Assembly (NCBI GenBank): GCA_031552235.1
Contig: JAVBMR010000011.1
Location: forward strand, 1 to 64,000
Direction of reading: 5' to 3'
DNA length: 64,000 bases
Source of the DNA: WRDF01 sp031552235
GTDB lineage: Bacteria; Bacteroidota; Bacteroidia; Bacteroidales; Rikenellaceae
Each line of letters opens with the position of its first letter. Positions within the stretch are counted from its first letter, which is position 1. Below, piece after piece: positions 16,332-24,916 of this stretch. A program made the position numbers and the translations under genes. Below the pieces are notes generated by a model, which saw only the letters and a program-made list of their open reading frames with translations, was not told where the DNA came from and searched no databases.

Positions 16332-17564
16332 TTACTGCTCTTTATTGAAAAGCCCGAGGGTGTGGCCCATGCGCTTTTCTTTCGTTTCGAGGTATTTCTT
16401 GTTGTATTTGTTCGGGGCGATGACGATAGGCACGATCTTGTCGATCGAAAGGCCGTAGCCCTCCAATCCCACGCGCTTCAGCGGGTTGTTAGTCATAAGG
16501 CGCATTTTTTTGACGCCTATTTCGTGAAGGATGCTGGCGCCTACGCCATAATCGCGTTCGTCGACCGCGAAACCGAGCTTGATATTGGCCTCGGCCGTAT
16601 CATAGCCCTCTTCCTGTAACTTATAGGCTTTGAGCTTGTTGCACAGCCCTATCCCGCGCCCTTCCTGGTTCAGGTAGACTATCACGCCTTTACCTTCTTT
16701 TTCGATCATGCGCATGGCTTCGTGGAGCTGGTCGCCGCAGTCGCAGCGCTGCGAAGCGAAGATATCGCCGGTCATGCACGACGAATGTACCCTCACAAGC
16801 ACAGGTTCGTCCACAGCCCATTCGCCCTTGATGAGCGCTATATGCTCCATCCCGTTGCTTTTCTGCACGAACGGAATAGCCTTGAAGTCGCCATAATCGG
16901 TAGGCATCTCGACAGTCACACCCTTTTCAACGATAGATTCGTTCCTAAGGCGGTAGGCGATAAGGTCGGCGATGGATATTATCTTCAGATTGTATTCCCT
17001 GGCTATTTTCAGCAGATCGGGCATGCGCGCCATCGAGCCGTCCTCGTTCATTATTTCTATCAGCGCCCCACCCTCTTTCAGTCCGGCAAGGCGTGTCAGG
17101 TCTACCACCGCTTCGGTGTGTCCCGGGCGGCGGAGTACGCCCCTGTTGCGTGCCCTGAGCGGGAAGATATGCCCCGGGCGGCCGAGGTCTGACGGCCTCG
17201 TTTCCGGATCGACCAACGCCTGGAGCGTCCTTGCCCTGTCCGAAGTCGAAACGCCCGTCGTGCATCCGTCGCCGAGGTAATCGACCGACACCGTGAACGG
17301 CGTGCCGAGCATGGACGTATTGTCGCGGACCTGCATCGAGAGTTCGAGCTCGGCGCAGCGGTCCTCGGACAGCGGCGCGCACAGCACGCCTCGCCCGTTC
17401 TTGAGCATGAAATTGACTATCTCGGGCGTGACCTTTTCGCCGGCCACCACGAAATCCCCTTCGTTCTCGCGGTCCTCGTCGTCCACGACTATCAGCAACC
17501 GTCCCGCGCGTATCTCCTCGATACCCTCCTCTATCGTGTTAAGCACTTTTTTTTGAGCGTCCAT
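16332..17564 (-). CDS. ribBA: Bifunctional 3,4-dihydroxy-2-butanone-4-phosphate synthase / GTP cyclohydrolase II
   Basis: A 410-residue fusion for both entry reactions of riboflavin synthesis. The N-terminal RibB domain (about 1-205) shows DDEDRENEGDFV and GHIFPLRARNRGVLRRPGHTEA. The C-terminal RibA domain (about 210-400) has the zinc cysteines in SCMTGDIFASQRCDCGDQL and the catalytic RGIGLCNKL. Its first 26 bases overlap the end of the LptF/G gene, so there is no room for an FMN riboswitch directly upstream. The RibD steps may be supplied by the split pair at 36434-37575. Confidence 0.95.
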   Translation of the reverse strand: MDAQKKVLNTIEEGIEEIRAGRLLIVVDDEDRENEGDFVVAGEKVTPEIVNFMLKNGRGVLCAPLSEDRCAELELSMQVRDNTSMLGTPFTVSVDYLGDGCTTGVSTSDRARTLQALVDPETRPSDLGRPGHIFPLRARNRGVLRRPGHTEAVVDLTRLAGLKEGGALIEIMNEDGSMARMPDLLKIAREYNLKIISIADLIAYRLRNESIVEKGVTVEMPTDYGDFKAIPFVQKSNGMEHIALIKGEWAVDEPVLVRVHSSCMTGDIFASQRCDCGDQLHEAMRMIEKEGKGVIVYLNQEGRGIGLCNKLKAYKLQEEGYDTAEANIKLGFAVDERDYGVGASILHEIGVKKMRLMTNNPLKRVGLEGYGLSIDKIVPIVIAPNKYNKKYLETKEKRMGHTLGLFNKEQ

Positions 17565-19017
17565 ATTTATTTTTTATGTCTTTGTATTTTCGTTTCGCGT
17601 AATCGCGGAGTTTTATCAGCTTCATGTAGTACCAATCGGCGTTGAGCAGGTTCGAGTCGTTCGTGGCCTTATATATCAGGAACAAACCAATCGGCAGCAG
17701 GATGATGGACGATATCCACGACCCGAACGAAGCGTCCCATGTGCCTTCGCGGGCCATGCTCTTGCCCAGCACGGTCACCATATAATACACGACGAAGAAT
17801 CCGACCGACACCACTATCGGCATCCCCATCCCGCCGCGGCGGATTATCGCACCGAGCGGCGCCCCGATCAGGAAGAAGATCATTATGGACACCGGGAGCG
17901 CCAGTTTGTTATGCCAGTCGAACTGGTAGCGGTACAGCTCCGTGTACTTTTCTTTCGACAGGCTCTCGTCGCTGATGAACATCGACCGTGAGTTGCGGGC
18001 GTTGTGCGCCGCGCCCGACCAAACCGTCTGTTTATCTTTTATACCAAGTTTAGCTATCGAATCCGACACAAGCACGGGCGTCCTGGTGCTTTTGAGGGCA
18101 CGCAGGCTGTCGACGGCGATGTCGGGGTCGTTCGGGAATATATACGATGCGAACAAAGGCCCGTAAGCCTCCATCTCCAGCGCCACGGTTTCGCGCGTCA
18201 GCGAGTCTATGCCGCGTTCCAACTCGCCCATGTTCTGCATCTCGCTGCTTGAGAAAAGTCCCGCGTCGGTGCGCTGGAAGTCGAACCCGGACATGGCGAC
18301 AGACATATTCTGTTCAGAGAACATGCGCCTCGTCAAACTGTTCTTATTGTACCACTGCAGGCTTCTCGTCTGCTCGAACGACTCGCCGTTGAACAGCGTC
18401 ACCAACAGGAATTTGCGATCAGGCGACAGCCTTATATACCCCGATTCGGCGATGGTGGTCGACATCTTATTGAGGTCGTTGTAGTCGTATATGAGCACGT
18501 CGGTCAGCAGGCCCGTTTCCTTATTGTGGTGGGACACGCGCACGCTCATCCCTGGTATGTCGTTGGTGAACAGGCCGTCCTTGAACTCTATTTCCTGTTT
18601 TTGGTTGCTGATGTCATAGAGCATCGCCTTCATCTGGCGCGTAGCGTATGGCACGAGGTTGTTTCCGGCGTAGAACCCGCCTATCGAGATGAAGACCATC
18701 AGTATGATAAGCGGCTTCATGATCTTCGGGAGCGACATGCCGGCCGATTTCATGGCGAGCAGTTCGTAGTTCTCGCCCAGGTTGCCCATCGTCATGATCG
18801 AGGCGAGGAGCGTAGCCAGCGGAAGCGCCATCGGGATGCAGGTCAGCGAGACGTAGAACAGCAACTCCGCCATGACGTCCAGCCCGAGGCCCTTACCCAC
18901 GATCTCGTCGATGTACTTCCACAGGAAGTTCATGATGAAGATGAACATCACGATGAAAAACGTGAGGAACATCGGCCCTGCATAGGTTTTCAGTATGAGT
19001 CTGTATATGGTCTTCAT
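17539..19017 (-). CDS. LptF/LptG-family permease
   Basis: A 492-residue inner-membrane protein with three N-terminal membrane segments (within about 10-120), a large periplasmic jellyroll-type domain (~125-370) and three C-terminal membrane segments (~375-460). LptF/LptG form the membrane part of the ABC machine that extracts lipopolysaccharide and feeds it to the LptC-A-DE bridge. Typical sequences are MALPLATLLASIMTMGNLGE and FFLIGAPLGAIIRRGG. The periplasmic part is longer than in Proteobacteria, as usual in this phylum. A basic tail follows the last membrane segment. I cannot say which of the two paralogues it is. Confidence 0.88.
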   Translation of the reverse strand: MKTIYRLILKTYAGPMFLTFFIVMFIFIMNFLWKYIDEIVGKGLGLDVMAELLFYVSLTCIPMALPLATLLASIMTMGNLGENYELLAMKSAGMSLPKIMKPLIILMVFISIGGFYAGNNLVPYATRQMKAMLYDISNQKQEIEFKDGLFTNDIPGMSVRVSHHNKETGLLTDVLIYDYNDLNKMSTTIAESGYIRLSPDRKFLLVTLFNGESFEQTRSLQWYNKNSLTRRMFSEQNMSVAMSGFDFQRTDAGLFSSSEMQNMGELERGIDSLTRETVALEMEAYGPLFASYIFPNDPDIAVDSLRALKSTRTPVLVSDSIAKLGIKDKQTVWSGAAHNARNSRSMFISDESLSKEKYTELYRYQFDWHNKLALPVSIMIFFLIGAPLGAIIRRGGMGMPIVVSVGFFVVYYMVTVLGKSMAREGTWDASFGSWISSIILLPIGLFLIYKATNDSNLLNADWYYMKLIKLRDYAKRKYKDIKNKYGRSKKSA

Positions 19018-19844
19018 TGCTTCGCGCGCGCGGATTTACCAGACAAAGGTAAGAGTTTTACTATAATAAGCGTCAGCGTCAGGACAAATATTGCAGCCGC
19101 CCCGGCCGGAATGTTCAGATAATAACTCGTGACCAACCCCGCGATATTGCCGCAGATCCCCAGCACCACAGCCCACACGGTTATGCTTCCGTAGTTCTTT
19201 GTGAACACGTTGGCTATCACCGCCGGGAGCGTGAGCAACGAGATAAGCAGCACTATACCGACAGTTTTAATCGAAAAGACAATGGCGAGGGCCACCAGCA
19301 CCGCCATGGCATACGATATGAATTTGACCGGGACGCCCTGGCTCTGGGCGAACTGGCGGTCGAACGCCGCGAACACTATCTGGCGCCAGGCCACGCCGAA
19401 CACCGCCACGACAACCACAGCCAGGCACCCCAACGTTACCAGATCGGCGGTGGTCACGGTCAATATGTTGCCGAACAGGAAGCTCATCAGATTGGGGACG
19501 TACCCCGGGGTCATGTAAATGAATATTATGCCTATCGCCATCCCCACCGACCAGATTATGCCGATGGCCGAATCCTCGCGCATTTTCTTCCGCGCCGACA
19601 CCCACTCAATCCCCATGGCCGAAAGCACGGCGAAAATACTCGCCCCCACTATCGGGTTCGCCCCGAAATAGTAGGCTATCCCGATGCCGCCGAACGAGGC
19701 GTGTGTGATGCCGCCGCTGAGGAACACCGTCCGGCGCGCCACTATGTAAGTGCCTATTATGCCGCACACAAGCCCGGAAAGGATGCTCGCCAGAAAAGCG
19801 TTCATCAGGAACCTGTATTCGAATATGCCGGAGATTATGTCCAC
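19014..19844 (-). CDS. Metal ABC transporter permease (ABC-3 / ZnuB-MntB type)
   Basis: A 276-residue polytopic permease. SGGITHASFGGIGIAYYFG and the later AMAVLVALAIVFSIKTVGIVLLISLLTLPA region are typical of zinc/manganese/iron chelate importers. No ATPase or solute-binding protein gene is adjacent; the downstream partner is LptF/G, overlapping by ATGA (19014-19017). A strong promoter sits immediately upstream at 19866-19897. Metal specificity is unknown. Confidence 0.88.
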   Translation of the reverse strand: MDIISGIFEYRFLMNAFLASILSGLVCGIIGTYIVARRTVFLSGGITHASFGGIGIAYYFGANPIVGASIFAVLSAMGIEWVSARKKMREDSAIGIIWSVGMAIGIIFIYMTPGYVPNLMSFLFGNILTVTTADLVTLGCLAVVVVAVFGVAWRQIVFAAFDRQFAQSQGVPVKFISYAMAVLVALAIVFSIKTVGIVLLISLLTLPAVIANVFTKNYGSITVWAVVLGICGNIAGLVTSYYLNIPAGAAAIFVLTLTLIIVKLLPLSGKSARAKQ

Positions 19845-19865
19845 TCGCCGAGAATTTTACCCTGA

Positions 19866-19897
19866 CAAAGATAGTGCAAGCCGAGCGACAAGCCAAA
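19866..19897 (-). promoter_or_regulatory. Promoter with conserved spacer (module copy 1)
   Basis: On the minus strand: TTTG (19897-19894), 20 bases, TATCTTTG (19873-19866), then 21 bases to the permease ATG. The spacer includes CGCTCGGCTTGCAC, which is nearly the same in the promoters at 30487-30518 and 33129-33160 upstream of unrelated genes. Confidence 0.75.
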
Positions 19898-19903
19898 TTT
19901 ATT

Positions 19904-20136
19904 CAGGATTATCCCGTTTAGACTTGTAATCTCTCCTTCGAAGATAATGCCTGCTGTACAAATACTTTTGTTAACGAATCAAAAAAAACGATTCGTTTTC
20001 CTCCTCTTGGCGGGGCATAGCCTGCAAGCAGTCTCTGCTCCCGCTGCGAGCGTCGGTTCAGGCGCCCCTGCCCCACATCGGGGGCGCCTGACGGCCTTCG
20101 AAGAAGGCCGAGCAAGATTTATAAGGGATAACTCCG
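19904..20136. repeat. MITE-like palindromic repeat (family B), full copy
   Basis: The ends are imperfect inverted repeats (CAGGATTATCCC and GGGATAACTCCG, 9 of 12), flanked by the 8-bp direct repeat AATTTATT (19896-19903 and 20137-20144). Inside are three hairpins: AACGAATC/GATTCGTT, CAGGCGCCCC/GGGGCGCCTG and GGCCTTC/GAAGGCC. Bases 20023-20132 recur inverted at 49392-49501. No transposase is encoded. Confidence 0.7.
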
Positions 20137-20146
20137 AATTTATTTG

Positions 20147-20462
20147 AACCCGTTGTGCATTTAGAAAAACGAGGCATTAAAGTCTCTTTTGCCTGAAATT
20201 CAGCTTTGCTTTGCAACGCTGTCGGCCCGCAATCGACGCTGCGAGCGAGAGCAGATGCCACTTGTGGCATCTGCCGAGCCGCGAGGAGAAAAACAAACGA
20301 AGTGCAGTTAGCTTTCCACCCGGCGCGGAGGGCCGAATATCTCGCTACCGCTACGATATTCATTCTTCGCTGGCTACGATCCGAAACCACAATGCAAGCA
20401 TATATCTTTATACCGAATGTTTGCAAAATAAACCGCGGCGCATTCTAAATGCACAACGGGTT
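20147..20462. repeat. MITE-like repeat with perfect 20-bp terminal inverted repeats (family A)
   Basis: AACCCGTTGTGCATTTAGAA at 20147-20166 is exactly inverted at 20443-20462; ATTTG abuts both outer ends (20142-20146, 20463-20467), a candidate target duplication. The interior (20222-20462) recurs inverted at about 33205-33449 with near-identity over roughly 200 bases, differing mainly in one internal hairpin. A frame of about 80 codons is open in both copies. The rest of the gap to 20605 is AT-rich with no gene. Confidence 0.75.
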
Positions 20463-20588
20463 ATTTGATATTGTTCGATGCGCAGCCTGTATTCTTTAAA
20501 ATTAACCATTTTCCCGACGCGGGCAATCAATCACACAACTCTATAATATCGAAGGCCGAAAAATCACGCTGCATTGAGCAAAATTTCA

Positions 20589-20596
20589 TACCTTTG
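20589..20596 (+). promoter_or_regulatory. -7 box (TACCTTTG) for the DUF4369 lipoprotein
   Basis: A perfect TAnnTTTG box 9 bases before the ATG at 20606, implying a very short leader; no good -33 element at the usual distance. Confidence 0.5.
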
Positions 20597-20605
20597 TGAT
20601 ATTGT

Positions 20606-21298
20606 ATGAAAAACATTATCCGCAAAATATCAGGAGCGGCGCTCGCAGCCGCAATGTCCGTCCTCGCGTCGTGCAAGGACGACCTCCCGTATTTGTCTGG
20701 CAACCTCGTAAGCCTGCCGGACGGGGTGGTGCGGCTGTATGACTACGACAACTCGCTTACGGCGGTCGACAGCACTGTTTCGCGCGGAGGCCGCTTCACG
20801 CTCCGCCAGCCGAAAGCGCTCCCCGATCTCGCATTCGTGGGATTCGACGAATTCCCCGACATGCTCATCCCGGTCATATTCGACGGACAGAACGTCTACA
20901 TAAGCGGCAACCTCAACTACAAGGACGACATCACGGTATCCGGCACGCGCGCCAACGACGAACTGCGCGAGTATACCGCCTCCATCCGCGGCACCGACAT
21001 AATGGCACGCACCATAGAACTCGAACTGAACGCGACAGACCCGGTGGCGGATTCGACAAAATACGCGCTGATGGCCGCCAAACGCGATTCCCTGCGCAGC
21101 TCCATTGCGCATTCCAAATCGGAATTCGTGCGCAAGAACCCGTCGAGCCTCGTGTCGGCCATGTTCCTCGCCATGTCGCTCAACGATTCGATGACATACA
21201 GGCAGGTGGATTCGCTGTTGGCCCGCCTCGACAGCACCACAGTGGACAACGCCTTTTCGCGCAGGATGCGGGCAAGGCTCGAACAATCAGCAAATTAA
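20606..21298 (+). CDS. DUF4369-domain lipoprotein
   Basis: A 230-residue protein with a lipoprotein signal (lipobox VLASC, Cys at about 23). The following ~100 residues match DUF4369 (VVRLYDYDNSLTAVDSTVSRGGRFTL, ...MLIPVIFDGQNVYIS), a beta-rich domain usually found N-terminal to thioredoxin-like domains in Bacteroidota. Here no thioredoxin fold follows: the C-terminal half is a helical charged segment (residues ~125-225) ending before a CxxC. It is a shorter, redox-less member, presumably in the outer or inner membrane facing the periplasm. Twelve bases separate it from mtaB. Confidence 0.8.
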   Translation: MKNIIRKISGAALAAAMSVLASCKDDLPYLSGNLVSLPDGVVRLYDYDNSLTAVDSTVSRGGRFTLRQPKALPDLAFVGFDEFPDMLIPVIFDGQNVYISGNLNYKDDITVSGTRANDELREYTASIRGTDIMARTIELELNATDPVADSTKYALMAAKRDSLRSSIAHSKSEFVRKNPSSLVSAMFLAMSLNDSMTYRQVDSLLARLDSTTVDNAFSRRMRARLEQSAN

Positions 21299-21310
21299 CC
21301 GACGCACACG

Positions 21311-22600
21311 ATGTCCGCTCCGAAAGTATCGTTCCACACGCTCGGCTGCAAGCTCAACTTCGCCGAAACCGCCACGCTCGCCCGCCAGTTCCGCTCCGGC
21401 GGATACGTTAGGGCCGACGCCGGCGACGCCGACATACACATCATAAACACCTGCTCGGTCACGGAACACGCCGACAAGAAGTGCCGCAACCTCATCCGCA
21501 AGCTCGCCCGCACAAACCCCGACGCAATCATAGCAGTCACAGGCTGTTACGCCCAACTCAAGCCCGACGCCATCCAAGACATCGAAGGCGTGGACATAGT
21601 GCTTGGCAACTCGGGCAAGGGGCAACTCTTCGCGCAGGTGGACGAGCTGGCGAAAAAAGGCAGGCTCAGCCCATGCGAAACCAACTCGCTGGCAGGGTTC
21701 TTCTCGGCATTCTCGACCGAGGGGCGCACCCGCTCGTTCCTGAAAGTGCAGGACGGCTGCGACTACAAATGTTCCTACTGCACGATCCCCTACGCCCGCG
21801 GCGAAAGCCGCAACATCCCGATAGCTGACGCCGTGGCGCAGGCCCGTGAGATTGCCGCCTCGGGGCAGAAGGAGATAGTCATAACTGGCATAAATACAGG
21901 CGATTTCGGCCACAGCACGGGCGAGAGGTTCATCGATCTCCTGCGTGCGCTGGACAGCGTTGACGGCATAGAACGATACCGCATATCGTCCATCGAACCC
22001 AACCTGCTGACGGACGAAATAATAGCTTTCACCGCCGCCAGCGGAAAATTCCAACCGCACTTCCACATCCCCCTGCAAAGCGGATGCGACCGCATACTCG
22101 GACTTATGCGCCGCAGGTACACCACCGGAGTTTTCGCCGGGCGCGTGGAAGCGGCCCGAGCGGCAATGCCAGATACTTTCTTCGGAATCGACGTCATAGT
22201 GGGCTTCCCGGGCGAAACTGAAGAGGATTTCCAGGCCACATACGATTTTCTATCTCAGGTCGCCCCGGCATACCTGCATGTGTTCCCCTACTCGGACAGG
22301 CCGCTCGCCCCGGCCTCGGAATTCGGGGAAAAAGTGGCCCCGAATATCGCGGCGGAACGCGTAAAACGCCTCACGGAACTGAGCGACCGCCTGCACCGTG
22401 AATTTTCGCAGCGCTACATGGGCACCGAGGCACACGTTTTGTGGGAAAGCACCCTCAAAGACGGCAAGATGGCCGGATTCACAGGTAATTACATCAGGGT
22501 AGTGGCACCATACGACAAGAAATACGTGAACGCGATAACCCGTGTCAGGCTCACGGAAATGACCGCTGACGGCAACGCGGCAGGTGCGATTATCGATTGA
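21311..22600 (+). CDS. mtaB: tRNA (N6-threonylcarbamoyladenosine(37)-C2)-methylthiotransferase
   Basis: A 429-residue radical SAM methylthiotransferase that converts t6A37 to ms2t6A37 in tRNAs decoding ANN codons. The N-terminal UPF0004 domain binds an auxiliary Fe-S cluster through HTLGCKLN, NTCSVTEHADKKC and TGCYAQL. The radical SAM cluster motif is DGCDYKCSYCTIPYARG, and HIPLQSGCDRIL is also conserved. A C-terminal TRAM-like region follows (~370-425). MtaB rather than MiaB or RimO is favoured by the GCKLNFAET start and overall length. Confidence 0.93.
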   Translation: MSAPKVSFHTLGCKLNFAETATLARQFRSGGYVRADAGDADIHIINTCSVTEHADKKCRNLIRKLARTNPDAIIAVTGCYAQLKPDAIQDIEGVDIVLGNSGKGQLFAQVDELAKKGRLSPCETNSLAGFFSAFSTEGRTRSFLKVQDGCDYKCSYCTIPYARGESRNIPIADAVAQAREIAASGQKEIVITGINTGDFGHSTGERFIDLLRALDSVDGIERYRISSIEPNLLTDEIIAFTAASGKFQPHFHIPLQSGCDRILGLMRRRYTTGVFAGRVEAARAAMPDTFFGIDVIVGFPGETEEDFQATYDFLSQVAPAYLHVFPYSDRPLAPASEFGEKVAPNIAAERVKRLTELSDRLHREFSQRYMGTEAHVLWESTLKDGKMAGFTGNYIRVVAPYDKKYVNAITRVRLTEMTADGNAAGAIID

Positions 22601-22714
22601 ATTGCGGCACAGGACAAACGGCAACTTGGATTTTCCCGGTAAAATCAGTAAACTTGAACCGGCAAATACGGGCCGTGTCGTTTCATAACGGAACAACAAC
22701 ACAATGTATCGACT

Positions 22715-23467
22715 ATGAAAAGTATAAGGAGAAAAATAATGCTCGGGTTCCTGTGCCTCGGGGCAATGCTCGCCTTTTCGGGCATGATCTCGATGTTCCA
22801 GCTCGGCAAACTCAGCAACAATACGCAAAACCTGCTCAACTCGACACTCGAAAACATGGCCGTGTCGAAAAGGATGCTCGACGCGGCACAGATGCAGAAC
22901 ACGTCGCTGTTACACATAATCGTACTCAGGCATAACGAACTCGACGAGACATTCACTTCGGCACGTGCGGAACTCGAAGCCGCGCTGACCGACGCATCGG
23001 TCATGACAAGCAACTCCACAAGCCTCGACTCGATTTACAGGGCACGCGACAACTATTACCGGCTGATCGACGACTTCTTTATGAAACCCGGGGAAAAAGA
23101 CGTCGAATGGTTCATGAGCATGTACGGATCGTCGTACCTCACGCTGACAAACGCGATCAAGGACTACATGGTCGAATCGCAGCGCACAATGCTCAGTGAA
23201 GCGGAAGCCCTCGAAAAATATGCCTACATGGCGATAATGCCCGGGGTGTTGACGCTTTGCGTGGCGCTGCTGATAGTCATCATATTCGCTTTCATGATAG
23301 ACATATACTACATAAAGCCGATACAGCGGATGACAAGGGGGCTGGACGCCATGCTCAAACATAAGTTCCCGTATAACGTGGAGGTCGACGGCGACGACGA
23401 GATAGCCCGCCTGAACGGCCAACTGAAAGAACTCGCGGCTCTCGCCCGGGACAAGATCAAAGAATAA
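22715..23467 (+). CDS. Membrane sensor with four-helix-bundle and HAMP domain but no output domain
   Basis: A 250-residue protein. TM1 is about 9-28; a helical periplasmic region resembling the 4HB_MCP sensor spans ~30-165; TM2 is ~172-194; then a HAMP domain (YYIKPIQRMTRGLDAMLKH, ...DDEIARLNGQLKEL). It stops right after HAMP, where a kinase, methyl-accepting or cyclase module would normally start. The trkH gene begins four bases after its stop, so it is likely an accessory or sensor for the potassium transporter; that is inference from context. Confidence 0.8.
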   Translation: MKSIRRKIMLGFLCLGAMLAFSGMISMFQLGKLSNNTQNLLNSTLENMAVSKRMLDAAQMQNTSLLHIIVLRHNELDETFTSARAELEAALTDASVMTSNSTSLDSIYRARDNYYRLIDDFFMKPGEKDVEWFMSMYGSSYLTLTNAIKDYMVESQRTMLSEAEALEKYAYMAIMPGVLTLCVALLIVIIFAFMIDIYYIKPIQRMTRGLDAMLKHKFPYNVEVDGDDEIARLNGQLKELAALARDKIKE

Positions 23468-23470
23468 AAG

Positions 23471-24916
23471 ATGAGGCTCGCGCTAATATTCAGATACATA
23501 GGATGGATAATGCTGCTCAACGCGGCATTCATGCTGCTATCGGCGTGCATATCGCTGGCAAACGGCATGGACTCGGCATTCTTCCCGCTCCTGCTCTCGT
23601 TCGTCCTTACAGGCATATTGGGCGTCTTCCCTTTGATATTCGTCGGCAAGAACGACCACATCAACATGAAAGAAGCCTACGCCATTGTGGTCGGGGCGTG
23701 GCTCACGGCATGCCTTGCGGGGACATTCCCCTACCTGTTGTGGGGCGGCGAGTTCTCGCTGGACGCGGCATGGTTCGAAAGCGTGTCGGGATTCACCACC
23801 ACAGGTTCCACGGCGCTGTCGAACGTAGAAGCGCTCCCTAAAGGATTGTTGTTCTGGAGATCGTCGACACACTGGCTGGGCGGTATCGGCGTAGTCATTT
23901 TCGTACTTGTGGTCCTTCCGACCCTCGGCAGTACAAAGATGGCGCTCTCGAACCTGGAACTGTCGCCGATGGCCAAGGAGAACTACAAATACAAGGCCCA
24001 GAAGGTTATGTATATCCTGCTGTTCGTATACCTCGGGCTGACGATACTGGAAACGGTCTGCCTGAAGATAGCCGGCATGGGTTGGTTCGACGCCGTGAAC
24101 CACGCTTTCTCGACAGTGGCCACAGGCGGGTTCAGCACGAAAAACAACAGCCTTGGGCACTACGACAGCGCCGCCATAGAAACCATAGTCACAATATTCA
24201 TGCTGACGGCCGGTGTGCATTTCGGCCTCATATTCGCGACGATCACGGGCAAGCGAAACAACATATTCCGCAACGAAGTGTCGCGTTACTATTTCGCCAC
24301 ATTCTTCGCCGCCGCGCTGTTCATCGCCCTTAACCTATGGGGATCTGGCTTCTACGGCACTTTCTCCGAGTCGATACGGTATGCCGCATTCCAGTCGGCG
24401 TCGATAATCACAACCACGGGATTGGCAGCCACGGACACCTCGGTTTGGACATCTTTCGCGATAATCGTAATGATACTGCTCTCGTTCCAATGCGCGTGTG
24501 CCGGATCGACGGCCGGCGGCATAAAGAGCGACAGGGTGTGGCTCGCGCTGAAAGTCATAAAAGCCCGCATACTCCAACAACAGCACCCGAGGGCGGTAAT
24601 ACGCATAAAACTCAACGGCGTCACACAGGACGAGTCGGTTGTGAATTTCGCCATGTTCTTCATTGTCATATACATAATGCTCGTGTGCGTCGGTACGGTA
24701 GTCGTCGCAGCGACAGGACAGGACCTTCTTACGAGCTTCAGCATCGTGGCGTCGAGCATGGGCAACGTCGGTTCGGGATTCGGGAATGTCGGCTCGATGA
24801 GCAATTATTCGCAAATTTCGCCGTTCGTTAAAATATTCAGTACTATCTTTATGCTGTTGGGCCGTCTTGAAATATTCGGGCTTATACAGCTGTTCCTTAT
24901 GAAATGGTGGAGATGA
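23471..24916 (+). CDS. trkH: TrkH-family potassium uptake protein
   Basis: A 481-residue ion channel/transporter subunit with four pseudo-repeats. The selectivity-filter glycines are visible in SGFTTTGST, VATGGFSTKN, ITTTGLAATD and GNVGSGFGNVG. CAGSTAGGIKSDR is the conserved loop/helix in the fourth repeat. It normally works with a cytoplasmic TrkA/KtrA RCK subunit, which is not adjacent. Its stop codon overlaps the start of the next gene (ATGA region 24913-24916). Confidence 0.93.
   Translation: MRLALIFRYIGWIMLLNAAFMLLSACISLANGMDSAFFPLLLSFVLTGILGVFPLIFVGKNDHINMKEAYAIVVGAWLTACLAGTFPYLLWGGEFSLDAAWFESVSGFTTTGSTALSNVEALPKGLLFWRSSTHWLGGIGVVIFVLVVLPTLGSTKMALSNLELSPMAKENYKYKAQKVMYILLFVYLGLTILETVCLKIAGMGWFDAVNHAFSTVATGGFSTKNNSLGHYDSAAIETIVTIFMLTAGVHFGLIFATITGKRNNIFRNEVSRYYFATFFAAALFIALNLWGSGFYGTFSESIRYAAFQSASIITTTGLAATDTSVWTSFAIIVMILLSFQCACAGSTAGGIKSDRVWLALKVIKARILQQQHPRAVIRIKLNGVTQDESVVNFAMFFIVIYIMLVCVGTVVVAATGQDLLTSFSIVASSMGNVGSGFGNVGSMSNYSQISPFVKIFSTIFMLLGRLEIFGLIQLFLMKWWR

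Noticed and set aside
16223..17564. FMN riboswitch for ribBA
   Set aside because: ribBA starts inside the preceding gene, leaving no leader; no RFN-like sequence is seen upstream of the RibD-like pair either.
20206..20448. 80-codon frame inside the family A repeat as a gene
   Set aside because: Repeat context and near-identity of the DNA explain the conserved frame better than coding; listed as a question in the findings instead.
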